Below, piece after piece: positions 10,990-19,867 of a stretch of 64,000 bases of DNA. Position 1 is the stretch's first letter; each line of letters begins with the position of its first letter. The notes under the pieces are model-generated. The model searched no databases and was not told the origin of the DNA. It saw only the letters and a program-made list of their open reading frames with translations. Both the position numbers and the translations under genes were made by a program. The DNA comes from Pedococcus cremeus (GTDB taxonomy: Bacteria; Actinomycetota; Actinomycetes; Actinomycetales; Dermatophilaceae), in assembly GCF_900111375.1 (NCBI RefSeq), contig NZ_FOHB01000003.1, positions 248,001 to 312,000 of the forward strand, written 5' to 3'.

Positions 10990-13900
10990 ATGACCTACCC
11001 GAAGGTCTCCAGCGACCCGACCAGCACGAGCGTGCCCGCGAGCCCGAGGTTCCCGGAGATCGAGGAGCGCATCCTCCGGTACTGGGACGAGGACGGCACC
11101 TTCCAGGCCTCCGTCGCGAACCGCGAGATGGGCGAGAACGGCGAGAACGAGTTCGTCTTCTACGACGGCCCGCCCTTCGCCAACGGCCTGCCGCACTACG
11201 GGCACCTGCTCACCGGCTACGTCAAGGACGTCGTGCCGCGCTACCAGACCATGCGCGGCAAGCGGGTCGAGCGTCGCTTCGGCTGGGACACCCACGGCCT
11301 GCCCGCCGAGCTCGAGGCGATGAGCCAGCTCGGCATCAAGACCAAGGAGGAGATCCTCGAGCTCGGGATCGAGGAGTTCAACGCCAAGTGCCGCAGCTCG
11401 GTGCTGAAGTACACCGACGAGTGGCGTGAGTACGTCACCCGGCAGGCGCGCTGGGTCGACTTCGACAACGACTACAAGACGCTCAACCCGCAGTACATGG
11501 AGAGCGTCATCTGGGCGTTCAAGCAGCTCTACGACAAGGGGCTGGTCTACGAGGGCTTCCGCATCCTGCCCTACTGCTGGAACGACCAGACACCGCTGTC
11601 GAACCACGAGCTGCGCATGGACGACGACGTCTACAAGAACCGCCAGGACCCGGCGGTGACGGTCGGCTTCCGGCTCGAGACCGGTGAGCTGGCGCTGATC
11701 TGGACCACCACGCCCTGGACGCTGCCCTCGAACATGGGCATCGCCGTCGGGCCCGACGTGGACTACGTCGTGGTGGAGTCCGACCTCACCGGCACCACCG
11801 AGCGGTACGTGCTCGCGGAGGCGCGCCTCGCGGCATACCGGCGTGAGCTGGGCGGCGACGACCCCGAGAGCCTCGAGGCCCGCGTCGTGGAGCGGTTGAA
11901 GGGCCGCGACCTCGTGGGCCGCTCCTACACGCCGCCGTTCTCGTACTACCAGGGCCACAAGAACGCCCACCAGGTCCTCGGCGCCGACTTCGTCACCACC
12001 GAGGAAGGCACCGGCATCGTGCACATGTCGCCCGGCTTCGGTGAGGACGACAAGGCGACGCTCGACGCCGCCGGTGTGGAGACCGTGGTGCCCGTCGGGC
12101 CGAACGGCGCGTTCACCTTCCCGGTGATCGACTACGAGGGCCTGCACGTCTTCGACGCCAACCCGCTGATCATCGACCACCTCAAGGCGGCGACGCGCGG
12201 AGACGGCGACCACCACGGCGCCGTCACCCCTGGCACGGTGCTGGTGCGCCGCGAGACCTACGACCACTCGTACCCGCACTGCTGGCGCTGCCGGCAGCCC
12301 CTGATCTACATGGCCGTGTCGTCCTGGTTCGTCGAGGTGACGAAGTTCAAGGACCGCATGCTCGAGCTCAACGACCAGATCACCTGGGTGCCCGAGCACG
12401 TCAAGGACGGCCAGTTCGGCAAGTGGCTCGAGAACGCCCGTGACTGGTCCATCTCGCGAAACCGCTTCTGGGGCAGCCCGATTCCCGTGTGGAAGTCGGA
12501 CAACCCGCACTACCCGCGGGTCGACGTCTACGGCTCCTTCGAGGAGCTCGAGCGCGACTTCGGCGTCGAGGTGACCGACCTGCACCGGCCGTTCATCGAC
12601 CGGCTGACCCGGCCGAACCCCGACGACCCGACCGGGCAGTCGACCATGCGCCGGGTCGAGGACGTGCTCGACGTCTGGTTCGACTCGGGCTCGATGTCGT
12701 TCGCGCAGGTGCACTACCCGTTCGAGAACGCCGAGTGGTTCGAGCACCACTTCCCGGGCGACTTCATCGTCGAGTACATCGGCCAGACCCGCGGCTGGTT
12801 CTACACGCTGCACATCCTCGCCAGCGCGATCTTCGACCGCCCGGCGTTCAGCTCGTGCATCAGCCACGGCATCGTGCTCGGCTCCGACGGGCAGAAGATG
12901 AGCAAGTCGCTGCGCAACTACCCGGACGTGCGCGAGGTGTTCGACCGCGACGGGGCCGACGCCATGCGGTGGTTCCTCATGTCCTCGCCGATCCTGCGCG
13001 GCGGCAACCTCGTCGTCACCGAGCAGGGCATCCGCGACGGCGTGCGCCAGGTGCTCATCCCGCTGTGGAACTCCTGGTACTTCTTCAGCCTCTACGCCAA
13101 CGCGGCGAACGGCGGGAAGGGCTACGAGGCGAAGTGGTCGACGGCGTCCACCGACGTGCTCGACCGCTACCTGCTGGCCAAGCTGCGCGAGTTCGTCGAG
13201 CAGGCGCAGGCCCAGCTCGACGTCTACGACATCGCCGGCGCCTGTGACTCGACGCGCTCCTTCCTCGACGTCCTCACGAACTGGTACATCCGGCGCAGCC
13301 GGGACCGGTTCTGGGACACCGCGGGTGCGGACTCCTCGGTCTCCGCGGCGGCCTTCGACACGCTGTACACGGCGCTCGAGGTCGTGTGCCGGGTGGCGGG
13401 CCCGCTGCTTCCGCTGACCACCGAGGAGATCTGGCGCGGGCTGACCGGCGGCCGCTCGGTGCACCTCACCGACTGGCCCGAGGCGAGCGACCTGCCGGCC
13501 GACCACGCGCTGGTGGCCGCCATGGACACCGCGCGCGAGGTCTGCTCGACGGCCTCCTCGCTGCGCAAGGCCAACGGCCTGCGGGTGCGGCTGCCGCTGC
13601 GCGACCTCACCGTCGTCGTGCCGGATGCCCTGTCGCTCAAGGCCTTCGGCGCGATCGTCGCCGACGAGGTCAACGTGCGCACCGTCACCCTGCGCGACGT
13701 GTCCGAGGCCAGCCAGGCCGACTTCGGCGTCTCGCAGAAGCTCACCGTCAACGCCCGCGCGGCGGGCCCGCGGCTCGGCCGCGACGTGCAGCAGGCGATC
13801 AAGGGCAGCAAGAGCGGTGACTGGTCCGTCGCCGAGGACGGCACGGTGACCTCCGGCGGGCTTGCGCTGCAGGAGGGCGAGTACACGCTCGAGACGGTCG

Positions 13901-14268
13901 TCGACCAGTCGGCGGCCGGCGGGTCCCGCGCCACGGCCATGCTGCCCAGCGGCGGGTTCGTCGTGCTCGACACCGAGGTGACGCCGGAGCTGGCCCAGGA
14001 GGGCCTCGCGCGCGACGTCGTGCGCGCGGTGCAGCAGGCCCGGCGCGACGCCGGCCTGGAGGTGAGCGACCGGATCAGCCTGACCGTGACCGGTTCGCAG
14101 GACGTGTGGGAGGCGACCGTGGCACACCAGTCCCTGATCGTGGAGGAGACGCTGGCGTCGCAGTTCGGCTCGGCGCCTCAGCTCGAGGCCCTGCCGCAGC
14201 GTGGGGACGTGGTCGAGACCACGGTCGGTGACGGCCAGCCGGTGCGCATCAAGGTGATGAAGCTCTGA
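10990..14268 (+). CDS. ileS: isoleucyl-tRNA synthetase, eukaryote-like type
   Basis: Class I synthetase of 1092 residues that charges tRNA-Ile. The HIGH motif is HYGH in [14 protein letters not shown] near residue 68 and KMSKS lies in [13 protein letters not shown] near residue 636. [11 protein letters not shown], the length and the long C-terminal region with a terminal DUF5915-type domain place it in the eukaryote-like clade, whose members often tolerate mupirocin (family knowledge, not shown here). The start ATG 10990 follows GAAGGAC by ten bases. folC overlaps its stop (TGATG). Confidence 0.97.
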   Translation: MTYPKVSSDPTSTSVPASPRFPEIEERILRYWDEDGTFQASVANREMGENGENEFVFYDGPPFANGLPHYGHLLTGYVKDVVPRYQTMRGKRVERRFGWDTHGLPAELEAMSQLGIKTKEEILELGIEEFNAKCRSSVLKYTDEWREYVTRQARWVDFDNDYKTLNPQYMESVIWAFKQLYDKGLVYEGFRILPYCWNDQTPLSNHELRMDDDVYKNRQDPAVTVGFRLETGELALIWTTTPWTLPSNMGIAVGPDVDYVVVESDLTGTTERYVLAEARLAAYRRELGGDDPESLEARVVERLKGRDLVGRSYTPPFSYYQGHKNAHQVLGADFVTTEEGTGIVHMSPGFGEDDKATLDAAGVETVVPVGPNGAFTFPVIDYEGLHVFDANPLIIDHLKAATRGDGDHHGAVTPGTVLVRRETYDHSYPHCWRCRQPLIYMAVSSWFVEVTKFKDRMLELNDQITWVPEHVKDGQFGKWLENARDWSISRNRFWGSPIPVWKSDNPHYPRVDVYGSFEELERDFGVEVTDLHRPFIDRLTRPNPDDPTGQSTMRRVEDVLDVWFDSGSMSFAQVHYPFENAEWFEHHFPGDFIVEYIGQTRGWFYTLHILASAIFDRPAFSSCISHGIVLGSDGQKMSKSLRNYPDVREVFDRDGADAMRWFLMSSPILRGGNLVVTEQGIRDGVRQVLIPLWNSWYFFSLYANAANGGKGYEAKWSTASTDVLDRYLLAKLREFVEQAQAQLDVYDIAGACDSTRSFLDVLTNWYIRRSRDRFWDTAGADSSVSAAAFDTLYTALEVVCRVAGPLLPLTTEEIWRGLTGGRSVHLTDWPEASDLPADHALVAAMDTAREVCSTASSLRKANGLRVRLPLRDLTVVVPDALSLKAFGAIVADEVNVRTVTLRDVSEASQADFGVSQKLTVNARAAGPRLGRDVQQAIKGSKSGDWSVAEDGTVTSGGLALQEGEYTLETVVDQSAAGGSRATAMLPSGGFVVLDTEVTPELAQEGLARDVVRAVQQARRDAGLEVSDRISLTVTGSQDVWEATVAHQSLIVEETLASQFGSAPQLEALPQRGDVVETTVGDGQPVRIKVMKL

Positions 14269-15671
14269 TGGCCGGCGTGAACCGCTCCGGCCGTCCGGAC
14301 GCCGCCCAGCAGGAGGCGGCGCACAAGCTCGAGGTCATGCGGCGGATGCGGCTGGCCGAGGAGGCCATCCTCGGCCGTGCGCCCGAGCACGACCTCGAGC
14401 CCAGCCTCGACCGGATCGCCGCGGTCATGGAGCTGCTCGGCGACCCGCAGCGCACCTACCCGGTCATCCACCTCACCGGCACCAACGGCAAGACGTCGAC
14501 GACCCGCATCATCGAGTCGCTGCTGCGCGAGATGGGCCTGCGCACCGGGCGCTTCACCTCGCCGCACCTGCACACGGTGCGCGAGCGGATCGCCCTGTCG
14601 GGTGAGCCCATCTCCGAGGAGAGGTTCCTCGCCGCCTACGACGAGGTGCTGCCCTTCATCGAGATGATCGACGAGAAGTCGGTCGCCGAGGGCGGTCCGC
14701 GCATGACGTTCTTCGAGGTGCTGGTGGCGGTGGCGTATGCCGCGTTCGCCGACGCACCCGTGGACGTCGCCATCGTGGAGGTCGGCATGGGCGGTGGCTG
14801 GGACGCCACCAACGTCGCCGACGGCTCGGTCGCCGTCGTGACGCCGGTGTCCATGGACCACCAGCACTTCCTCGGCAACACACTCGAGGAGATCGCCGGC
14901 GAGAAGGCCGGGATCATCAAGGCCGACGCGGTCGCCGTGGTTGCTGTGCAGGAGCCCGAGGTCACCCAGGTCCTCCTCGACCGCGCCCACGACGTGGGTG
15001 CGCGGATCACGTTCGAGGGCAACGACTTCGGCCTGCTCGAGCGCGAGGTCGGGGTCGGTGGCCAGCAGATCTCGGTGCGCGGCCTGGGCGGTGACTACAC
15101 CGACCTGTTCCTGCCGCTCCACGGCGCGCACCAGGCCCACAACACCGTGCTGGCCCTGGCCGCCGTCGAGGCGTTCCTCGGTGGGGGAGAGCAGCGGCTC
15201 GACCCCGACATCGTGCGCGCGGGGCTCGCGTCGGTGGCGTCACCCGGCCGCCTGGAGATCGTGCGCCGGTCGCCCACCGTGCTGGTCGACGCCGCCCACA
15301 ACACGGCCGGGGCGCTGGCCCTGCGGGACGCCCTCGAGGACTCGTTCAACTTCGCCCGGCTGATCGGGGTGGTCGCGATCCTCAAGGACAAGCCGGCCAC
15401 CGAGATGCTCGAGGTGCTCGAGCCGGTGCTCGACCACGTCGTCGTCACGTCGACGACCTCTGCCAGGGCGATGCGGCCCGAGGAGCTCGGTGAGCTGGCC
15501 GTCGACATCTTCGGCGAGGACCGGGTCACCGTGGTCCGGGAGCTGCCGGACGCGCTCGACGTCGCGGCCGGGATGGCCGACGAGGGCGGTGTCGCCGGCG
15601 GCGTGCTCGCCACGGGGTCGGTGACCACCGCGGCCGAGGTGCGCATGCTGCTCGGCACCACCGAGGTCTGA
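14268..15671 (+). CDS. folC: folylpolyglutamate / dihydrofolate synthase
   Basis: Mur-ligase-family enzyme of 467 residues that adds glutamate to folates and may also make dihydrofolate. The P-loop TGTNGKTSTTR starts near residue 69, followed by GRFTSPHLHTVRERI, the omega-loop region and the ATP-binding VEVGMGGGWDATN; the C-terminal ligase domain carries LVDAAHNTAGA. Its ATG overlaps the ileS stop, so the two are coupled. In many actinobacteria DUF4233 and ndk follow directly; here about 2.5 kb of other genes intervene. Confidence 0.96.
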   Translation: MAGVNRSGRPDAAQQEAAHKLEVMRRMRLAEEAILGRAPEHDLEPSLDRIAAVMELLGDPQRTYPVIHLTGTNGKTSTTRIIESLLREMGLRTGRFTSPHLHTVRERIALSGEPISEERFLAAYDEVLPFIEMIDEKSVAEGGPRMTFFEVLVAVAYAAFADAPVDVAIVEVGMGGGWDATNVADGSVAVVTPVSMDHQHFLGNTLEEIAGEKAGIIKADAVAVVAVQEPEVTQVLLDRAHDVGARITFEGNDFGLLEREVGVGGQQISVRGLGGDYTDLFLPLHGAHQAHNTVLALAAVEAFLGGGEQRLDPDIVRAGLASVASPGRLEIVRRSPTVLVDAAHNTAGALALRDALEDSFNFARLIGVVAILKDKPATEMLEVLEPVLDHVVVTSTTSARAMRPEELGELAVDIFGEDRVTVVRELPDALDVAAGMADEGGVAGGVLATGSVTTAAEVRMLLGTTEV

Positions 15672-15718
15672 GTCGGGGGTGAGCCGGGGGGGCGACAGTC
15701 GTGACCGCCCCGACTCAG
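15668..15718. terminator. terminator hairpin after folC
   Basis: Perfect 11-bp arms CTGAGTCGGGG (15668-15678, including the folC stop) and CCCCGACTCAG (15708-15718). It lies between convergent genes and could serve both. No strong U-tract, as usual for this GC content. Confidence 0.65.
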
Positions 15719-15735
15719 CCCCTTCTCACCGCGGC

Positions 15736-15876
15736 TCAGCCCTTCTTGCCGATGTCGTGGATGTCGAGGTGGTGCGCTGCCTTGCCGTCGGTCCGGGCTT
15801 GCTTGTCGGCTCGCTTCTCCTTGATGGACTTGCTCGCCTTCTTGGACATGTGCGATCGCGGCGACTTGTCACTCAT
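15736..15876 (-). CDS. small basic protein, paralogue A
   Basis: A 46-residue lysine-rich protein. Core pattern: KKASKSIKEKRADK followed by a C-terminal HHLDIHDIGKKG. A clear AAGGAG sits seven bases before the ATG, supporting translation. The gene next door (15982-16119) encodes a homologue with the same SIK-x-(K/R)RA-(D/E)K core and HLDIH ending, so this is a tandem duplicate pair. High charge suggests nucleic-acid binding or disorder, but the function is unknown to me. The region between the two genes holds only the upstream ribosome site. Confidence 0.75.
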   Translation of the reverse strand: MSDKSPRSHMSKKASKSIKEKRADKQARTDGKAAHHLDIHDIGKKG

Positions 15877-15981
15877 GGCTGCTCCTTGGGGTGGAGGCAC
15901 GGATGGCCTCACGTCCTGACGGTACGCCCCAAGGCCAACCCGCCTTGCGAGCAGGACCGGCACGGGCGCCAACGCGGCGGG

Positions 15982-16119
15982 TCAGTGCCGCTTGGCCATC
16001 TCGTGGATGTCGAGGTGGGTGGCCTGGTACTCGGCCTTGGCGTGCTTCTCGGCTCGCCGCTGCTTGATGGACTTGCCCGGCTTCTTCGCCGCGTGCGTGG
16101 GCTTGGACTTCGTGCCCAT
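15982..16119 (-). CDS. small basic protein, paralogue B
   Basis: A 45-residue basic protein, homologous to the neighbour at 15736-15876. It has KKPGKSIKQRRAEKHAKAEY followed by HLDIHEMAKRH. Identical alignment without gaps through the SIK/RRAEK and LDIH segments shows that the two arose by duplication and that both reading frames are maintained. The start codon ATG at 16119 is preceded by GGAACC without a strong ribosome site. Function unknown. 16120-16233 contains no further gene. Confidence 0.7.
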   Translation of the reverse strand: MGTKSKPTHAAKKPGKSIKQRRAEKHAKAEYQATHLDIHEMAKRH

Positions 16120-16233
16120 GGTTCCCGCCTTCCCGAGTGAGGTGCTTCCGCTCCTCACGCTCGACGGTACGCCGGAAGGCGGCGGCGCGACATGGTCCCA
16201 AGGGCCCGGTCCCGACCAGCGGCTCAGGCCAGG

Positions 16234-17283
16234 CTAGGGCAGGCTCACCACCGTCATGCCGGAGCCGGCGCGAGGCCGGTCCATCGCCGCGAGGGCCGCG
16301 CCGGCCGCCTCGAGGTCGATGACCTCGCCGACGAGCAGCTCGGGCCGCAGCGTGCCGTCCTCGATCATCGCGAGCATGGCGGGGTACTCGTGCGCCGCCA
16401 TGCCGTGTGAGCCGTAGACCTCGAGCTCCTGCGCCACGACGCGGTCCATCGGCAGCGGGGGCGTGGACGCCTCGCCGAGCAGCAACCCCACCTGCACGTG
16501 GCGCCCGCGCCGGCGCAGGCTCAGCACCGAGGCCACCGCCGTCGCCGGCGAGCCCAGGGCGTCGAGGGAGACGTGAGCGCCTCCACCGGTCACGTCGCGC
16601 ACCCGTCCGGCCACGTCGCTACCCGCACCGGGGTCACGGGCGTCGAGCAGAACCTCCGCCCCCACCTCGCGCGCACGCTCCAGCGCGGCGGGGGAGACGT
16701 CGACGGCGACGACCCGGGCGCCCAGCGCCGCACCGACCATGACCGCCGACAGGCCGACCCCGCCGCAGCCGTGCACGGCCAGCCAGGATCCCGGCTCCAC
16801 TCGCCCGTGTGCGGTGAGCGCCCGGAAGGCCGTGGCGAAGCGGCAGCCCAGCGAGGCGGCGGTCACGAAGTCCACGGCGTCCGGCAGGCGCACCAGGTTG
16901 AGGTCGGCCGCGTGCAGGGCCACCAGCTCGGCGAACGACCCCGGACCGGTGAACCCGGGCTGCGTCTGCTGCGGGCACACCTGGGCCTCGCCGGCGGCGC
17001 ACCACGCGCACCGGCCACAGCCGCAGACGAACGGCACCGTGACGCGGTCACCCACGGACCACCGGCGCACGTCGGGCCCGAGCTCAGCCACCACACCGGC
17101 CAGCTCGTGGCCGGGCACGTGGGGGAGCGGCACGGGGTCGTGCCCCTTCCAGGCGTGCCAGTCGGAGCGGCACACCCCGGTGGCGCGAACGGCGACCACG
17201 ACGCCGTCGTCGGGACAGGGAGGCGGGGGCACCTCCGCCACCTCCGGCAGCACCCCGTGACCCGGGTAGACGACGGCTCGCAT
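16234..17283 (-). CDS. zinc-dependent alcohol dehydrogenase family protein
   Basis: Medium-chain dehydrogenase/reductase of 349 residues. The catalytic zinc site is visible as GVCRSDWHAWKGHD and PGHELAG; the structural zinc lobe as CGCGRCAWC ending in QVC; the Rossmann nucleotide motif as GCGGVGLSAV near residue 170. Probably NAD(P)-dependent oxidation of an alcohol or related substrate that cannot be named. Start ATG 17283 overlaps the stop of the CDF-like gene (ATGA), so the two form an operon. Confidence 0.9.
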   Translation of the reverse strand: MRAVVYPGHGVLPEVAEVPPPPCPDDGVVVAVRATGVCRSDWHAWKGHDPVPLPHVPGHELAGVVAELGPDVRRWSVGDRVTVPFVCGCGRCAWCAAGEAQVCPQQTQPGFTGPGSFAELVALHAADLNLVRLPDAVDFVTAASLGCRFATAFRALTAHGRVEPGSWLAVHGCGGVGLSAVMVGAALGARVVAVDVSPAALERAREVGAEVLLDARDPGAGSDVAGRVRDVTGGGAHVSLDALGSPATAVASVLSLRRRGRHVQVGLLLGEASTPPLPMDRVVAQELEVYGSHGMAAHEYPAMLAMIEDGTLRPELLVGEVIDLEAAGAALAAMDRPRAGSGMTVVSLP

Positions 17284-17903
17284 CAGTCGATGTCCTCCCC
17301 GGCCAGGGCCTTGGCGGCCAGCCGTTCCTCCTCGGCGACCTCCCAGACCTCCTTGGCCGCGGTGGCGTTGAGCCCCACGATGACCAGGCCGAGCACGATG
17401 TCGGGCCAGCCCGACAGCGTCCACACCGTGATGCCGGCGACGACGATGATCAGAGCGTTGGCGATGACGTCGTTGCGGGCGGCCAGGTATGCTGCGTGCG
17501 ACATGCTGCTGCCGTGCGCCCGCATCCGGGCGAGCAGCACGGCGCAGACCGTGTTGACCACGATGGCTCCGCCGGCGGTGAGCGCCAGCGACAGCGGGTC
17601 GGGCGGGCTGGGGTCACCGAACTTGGCCACCGCCTGCCACAGCGCCGCCACCGCCGGCACCAGGATGATGAGGGCCATCGCCTTGCCGGCCACGGCCCGG
17701 CGGTGGGCGCTCAGCCCGAGGGCGAAGGCGATGAGCAGGTTGATGGCGGTGTCCTCGAGGAAGTCCACGCTGTCGGCGAACAGGGAGACCGACCCGATCG
17801 CGAGGGCCACGCCGACCTCGACGAAGAAGTAGGCGAAGTTCAGGGCCGCCACGAGCAGCACCGTGCGGCGGAGCTGGCGGGTGGTGATGACGGTGTCGGG
17901 CAC
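17283..17903 (-). CDS. cation diffusion facilitator-like transporter
   Basis: A 206-residue integral membrane protein with about six hydrophobic segments. TM2 carries SLFADSVDFLEDT, resembling the SLLADAxHxxxD metal-binding helix of cation diffusion facilitators, with the usual His replaced by Asp. There is no long cytoplasmic C-terminal domain, so it is a minimal CDF-like protein. Start taken as GTG 17903 (VPDTVITTRQ); no strong ribosome site marks it. It lies upstream of and overlaps the zinc alcohol dehydrogenase gene, a suggestive but unproven zinc connection. Confidence 0.75.
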   Translation of the reverse strand: MPDTVITTRQLRRTVLLVAALNFAYFFVEVGVALAIGSVSLFADSVDFLEDTAINLLIAFALGLSAHRRAVAGKAMALIILVPAVAALWQAVAKFGDPSPPDPLSLALTAGGAIVVNTVCAVLLARMRAHGSSMSHAAYLAARNDVIANALIIVVAGITVWTLSGWPDIVLGLVIVGLNATAAKEVWEVAEEERLAAKALAGEDID

Positions 17904-17970
17904 GGGTCCATCGAAGCAGGCAGCGAGGTGGGTGGCACGGGAAGGTGCGCGCACGGCATACGGTTGGGGC

Positions 17971-18243
17971 ATGCACCCCTTCACGAAGCTTCTCCTGGTG
18001 CTGGCGCTGGTCGTGCTGGTCTTCTGGCTGGTGACGAAGTTCCGCGACCGCCAGGTGCCCGAGGACCCGATGCCGCCGGTGCCGGTCAGCGACCTCCCCC
18101 CGGGGGTGCAGGCGTCGATCGACCACGCCATCAGCGAGGGCAAGACCATCAACGCCATCAAGATCTACCGAGACGCGACGAGCGCCTCGGTGGCGCAGGC
18201 GAAGCAGGCGATCGACGTCCGCAGCTGGCAGCGCAAGCCGTGA
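17971..18243 (+). CDS. membrane-anchored L7/L12 C-terminal-like small protein
   Basis: A 90-residue protein: one transmembrane helix (about residues 5-22), a proline-rich linker, and a C-terminal helix-helix segment INAIKIYRDATSASVAQAKQ that resembles the ribosomal protein L7/L12 C-terminal domain. Proteins of this architecture are common in actinobacteria but have no assigned role. The ATG at 17971 is right for a protein beginning MHPFTKLLL. The following DUF4233 gene overlaps it by GTGA, so the two are probably cotranscribed. Confidence 0.75.
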   Translation: MHPFTKLLLVLALVVLVFWLVTKFRDRQVPEDPMPPVPVSDLPPGVQASIDHAISEGKTINAIKIYRDATSASVAQAKQAIDVRSWQRKP

Positions 18244-18656
18244 ACCGCCTGACCTTCTACGGCCCGCTGGGCAAGTTCAGCTGGCGGATGCTCGCCACCG
18301 TGCTCGCCGGTGAGTCGGTGATCGTGTTCTTCGGTGCCCTGGTCGCCCGTGCCATGGCCTCCGCGGGCGGCGACGACCGTGGTGGCGCGTGGCTCGCCAC
18401 CGGCTCGGCCCTCGCCGTGCTCTGCGTCGTGGGGGCCGGCCTCATGCGGCGCCCGTGGGGCGTCACGCTCGGCTGGGTCGTGCAGGCCTTGACGCTGCTG
18501 AGCGCGCTGGTGGTGCCGGCGATGCTCCTCGTGGGCCTGATCTTCCTGGCCCTCTGGGTGCTCTGCATGCTGCAGGGGGCGAAGATCGACGCCCTGCAGG
18601 CGCAGCGGGAGGCGCAGGCCCGTGAGGAGTCGGCGCGTCCGCCGTCGGTAGGCTGA
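18240..18656 (+). CDS. DUF4233 membrane protein
   Basis: A 138-residue membrane protein with about four hydrophobic segments and a basic, Gln/Glu-rich C-terminus. It matches the DUF4233 pattern and, more tellingly, its position: DUF4233 genes lie between folC and ndk in actinobacteria (for example mycobacteria). GTG start at 18240 overlaps the previous stop (GTGA). Its function is unknown. The ndk promoter lies within its last codons. Confidence 0.85.
   Translation: MNRLTFYGPLGKFSWRMLATVLAGESVIVFFGALVARAMASAGGDDRGGAWLATGSALAVLCVVGAGLMRRPWGVTLGWVVQALTLLSALVVPAMLLVGLIFLALWVLCMLQGAKIDALQAQREAQAREESARPPSVG
18649..18654 (+). promoter_or_regulatory. -10 element TAGGCT, leaderless ndk
   Basis: TAGGCT at the very end of the DUF4233 gene, seven bases before the ndk GTG, so ndk has its own leaderless transcript. 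Confidence 0.55.
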
Positions 18657-18661
18657 CCGCC

Positions 18662-19090
18662 GTGACTGCGCAGACTGAACGCTCCCTGGTCCTCGTCAAG
18701 CCCGACGGGTTCTCCCGCGGCCTCACCGGTGAGGTGCTCCGCCGCATCGAGGCCAAGGGCTACACCCTGGTCGCGCTCGACGTGCTGACTCCCACCCGCG
18801 AGATGCTCGCCGAGCACTACGCCGAGCACGAGGGCAAGCCCTTCTACGAGCCGCTCGTCGACTTCATGTCCAGCGGGCACGTCGCCGCCGTCGTCATCGA
18901 GGGCAACCGCTGCATCGAGGGCTTCCGGGCCCTCGCCGGCGCCACCGACCCCACCGCCGCGCTCCCCGGCACCATCCGTGGCGACCTCGGCCGCGACTGG
19001 GGCCGCAAGGTGCAGGAGAACATCGTGCACGGCTCGGACTCGCCGGAGTCGGCAGCCCGCGAGATCGCGATCTGGTTCCCCAAGCTCTGA
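18662..19090 (+). CDS. ndk: nucleoside diphosphate kinase
   Basis: 142 residues. Transfers the gamma phosphate of ATP to nucleoside diphosphates through a phosphohistidine. The N-terminal RSLVLVKPDGFSRGL and the active-site segment ENIVHGSDSPESA (His123) are canonical, and the length is typical. GTG start at 18662 lies seven bases after a TAGGCT -10 hexamer. A strong hairpin follows 23 bp after the stop. Confidence 0.97.
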   Translation: MTAQTERSLVLVKPDGFSRGLTGEVLRRIEAKGYTLVALDVLTPTREMLAEHYAEHEGKPFYEPLVDFMSSGHVAAVVIEGNRCIEGFRALAGATDPTAALPGTIRGDLGRDWGRKVQENIVHGSDSPESAAREIAIWFPKL

Positions 19091-19113
19091 CCTGAGTCCT
19101 CCGACTCCGTATC

Positions 19114-19162
19114 CGCAGAGCCGCCCACCCGCCCCGTCAGGGGGCCGGTGGGCGGCTCTGCG
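19114..19162 (+). terminator. terminator after ndk
   Basis: 16-bp perfect arms CGCAGAGCCGCCCACC (19114-19129) and GGTGGGCGGCTCTGCG (19147-19162) with a 17-base loop; followed by TATACGAG. Also faces the 3' end of the convergent marR gene. Confidence 0.85.
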
Positions 19163-19211
19163 TATACGAGCTCGGGCGGGACTCGGCCGCGCAGGTCGGG
19201 TCGGACGGAGG

Positions 19212-19733
19212 TCAGGCGGTCTCGAGGTCGTCGAGGCTGCCGATGACGACCTCGAGCAGCGAGGCGAGGGTCTCGCGCTGCGCCGTGGTGAGCCCCGCGA
19301 GGGTGTCGGACTCGACGACGTCGGCCTCGCGCACGGCCGCGGTGAACAGCTCCCAGCCGGCGGTGTCGAGGGTCACCAGCACTCGCGTGCGGTTCGCCGG
19401 GTCGGGCTCGCGGCGCACCCAGCCCCGCTCAGCCATCCGGTCGAGCCGGTGCGTCATGGAGGAGGCGGCGCAGTTGGCGATGTCGGCGAGCTGGCTCGGG
19501 GTGACGGGGGAGTCGCCGGACTTGGCGAGGTGCGCGAGCACGGCCCACTCGCCGTGGCTCAGGCCGAGGTCGGCCAGCTGCCGTCCGTACCACTTGTCGA
19601 GCTTGCGGGTCAGCCCGTAGACCGCCGTGATGACCCGCTGAACGGACTCGTCGCCACCGGCCGCGACGTAGGCGCGCACCGCCGCCTGGTACTGCCGCTG
19701 GGCCGACTGAGAGGCCGTCTTCCTGGCTGCCAT
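19212..19733 (-). CDS. MarR-family transcriptional regulator
   Basis: A 173-residue winged-helix regulator. The recognition region reads SQLADIANCAASSMTHRLDRMAERGWVRREPDPANRTRVLVTL across two helices and the wing, here given by position (about residues 80-125). Preceded by a helical dimerisation segment LTRKLDKWYGRQLADLGLSHGEWAVL. It is divergent from an MFS efflux gene, the usual arrangement for MarR repressors of drug pumps. I prefer ATG 19733 (MAARK), which has AGGA at a good distance, over ATG 19742. The intergenic region carries four TCGAAGTC copies that are likely its operators. Confidence 0.85.
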   Translation of the reverse strand: MAARKTASQSAQRQYQAAVRAYVAAGGDESVQRVITAVYGLTRKLDKWYGRQLADLGLSHGEWAVLAHLAKSGDSPVTPSQLADIANCAASSMTHRLDRMAERGWVRREPDPANRTRVLVTLDTAGWELFTAAVREADVVESDTLAGLTTAQRETLASLLEVVIGSLDDLETA

Positions 19734-19759
19734 GCCGACCATCCTGTCATGCTACTATT

Positions 19760-19831
19760 TCGAAGTCGAACTTCGATATCGAAGTCTTATGCATCGAAGT
19801 CCTCGACATCGAGATGATGCGTCTCGAAGTC
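19760..19831. promoter_or_regulatory. operator array in the marR-MFS intergenic region
   Basis: Four TCGAAGTC copies at 19760, 19779, 19794 and 19824. The first is half of a perfect palindrome TCGAAGT-CGA-ACTTCGA (19760-19776). The stretch is unusually AT-rich for this genome. It probably binds the MarR protein and controls both divergent genes. Confidence 0.65.
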
Positions 19832-19867
19832 TTAACTATTCAACTAGCTACGAAACGACCGATACCC

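Noticed and set aside
10714-14127. 1137-codon frame antisense to ileS
   Set aside because: Composition shadow of ileS; no family motifs, and it covers the T-box leader.
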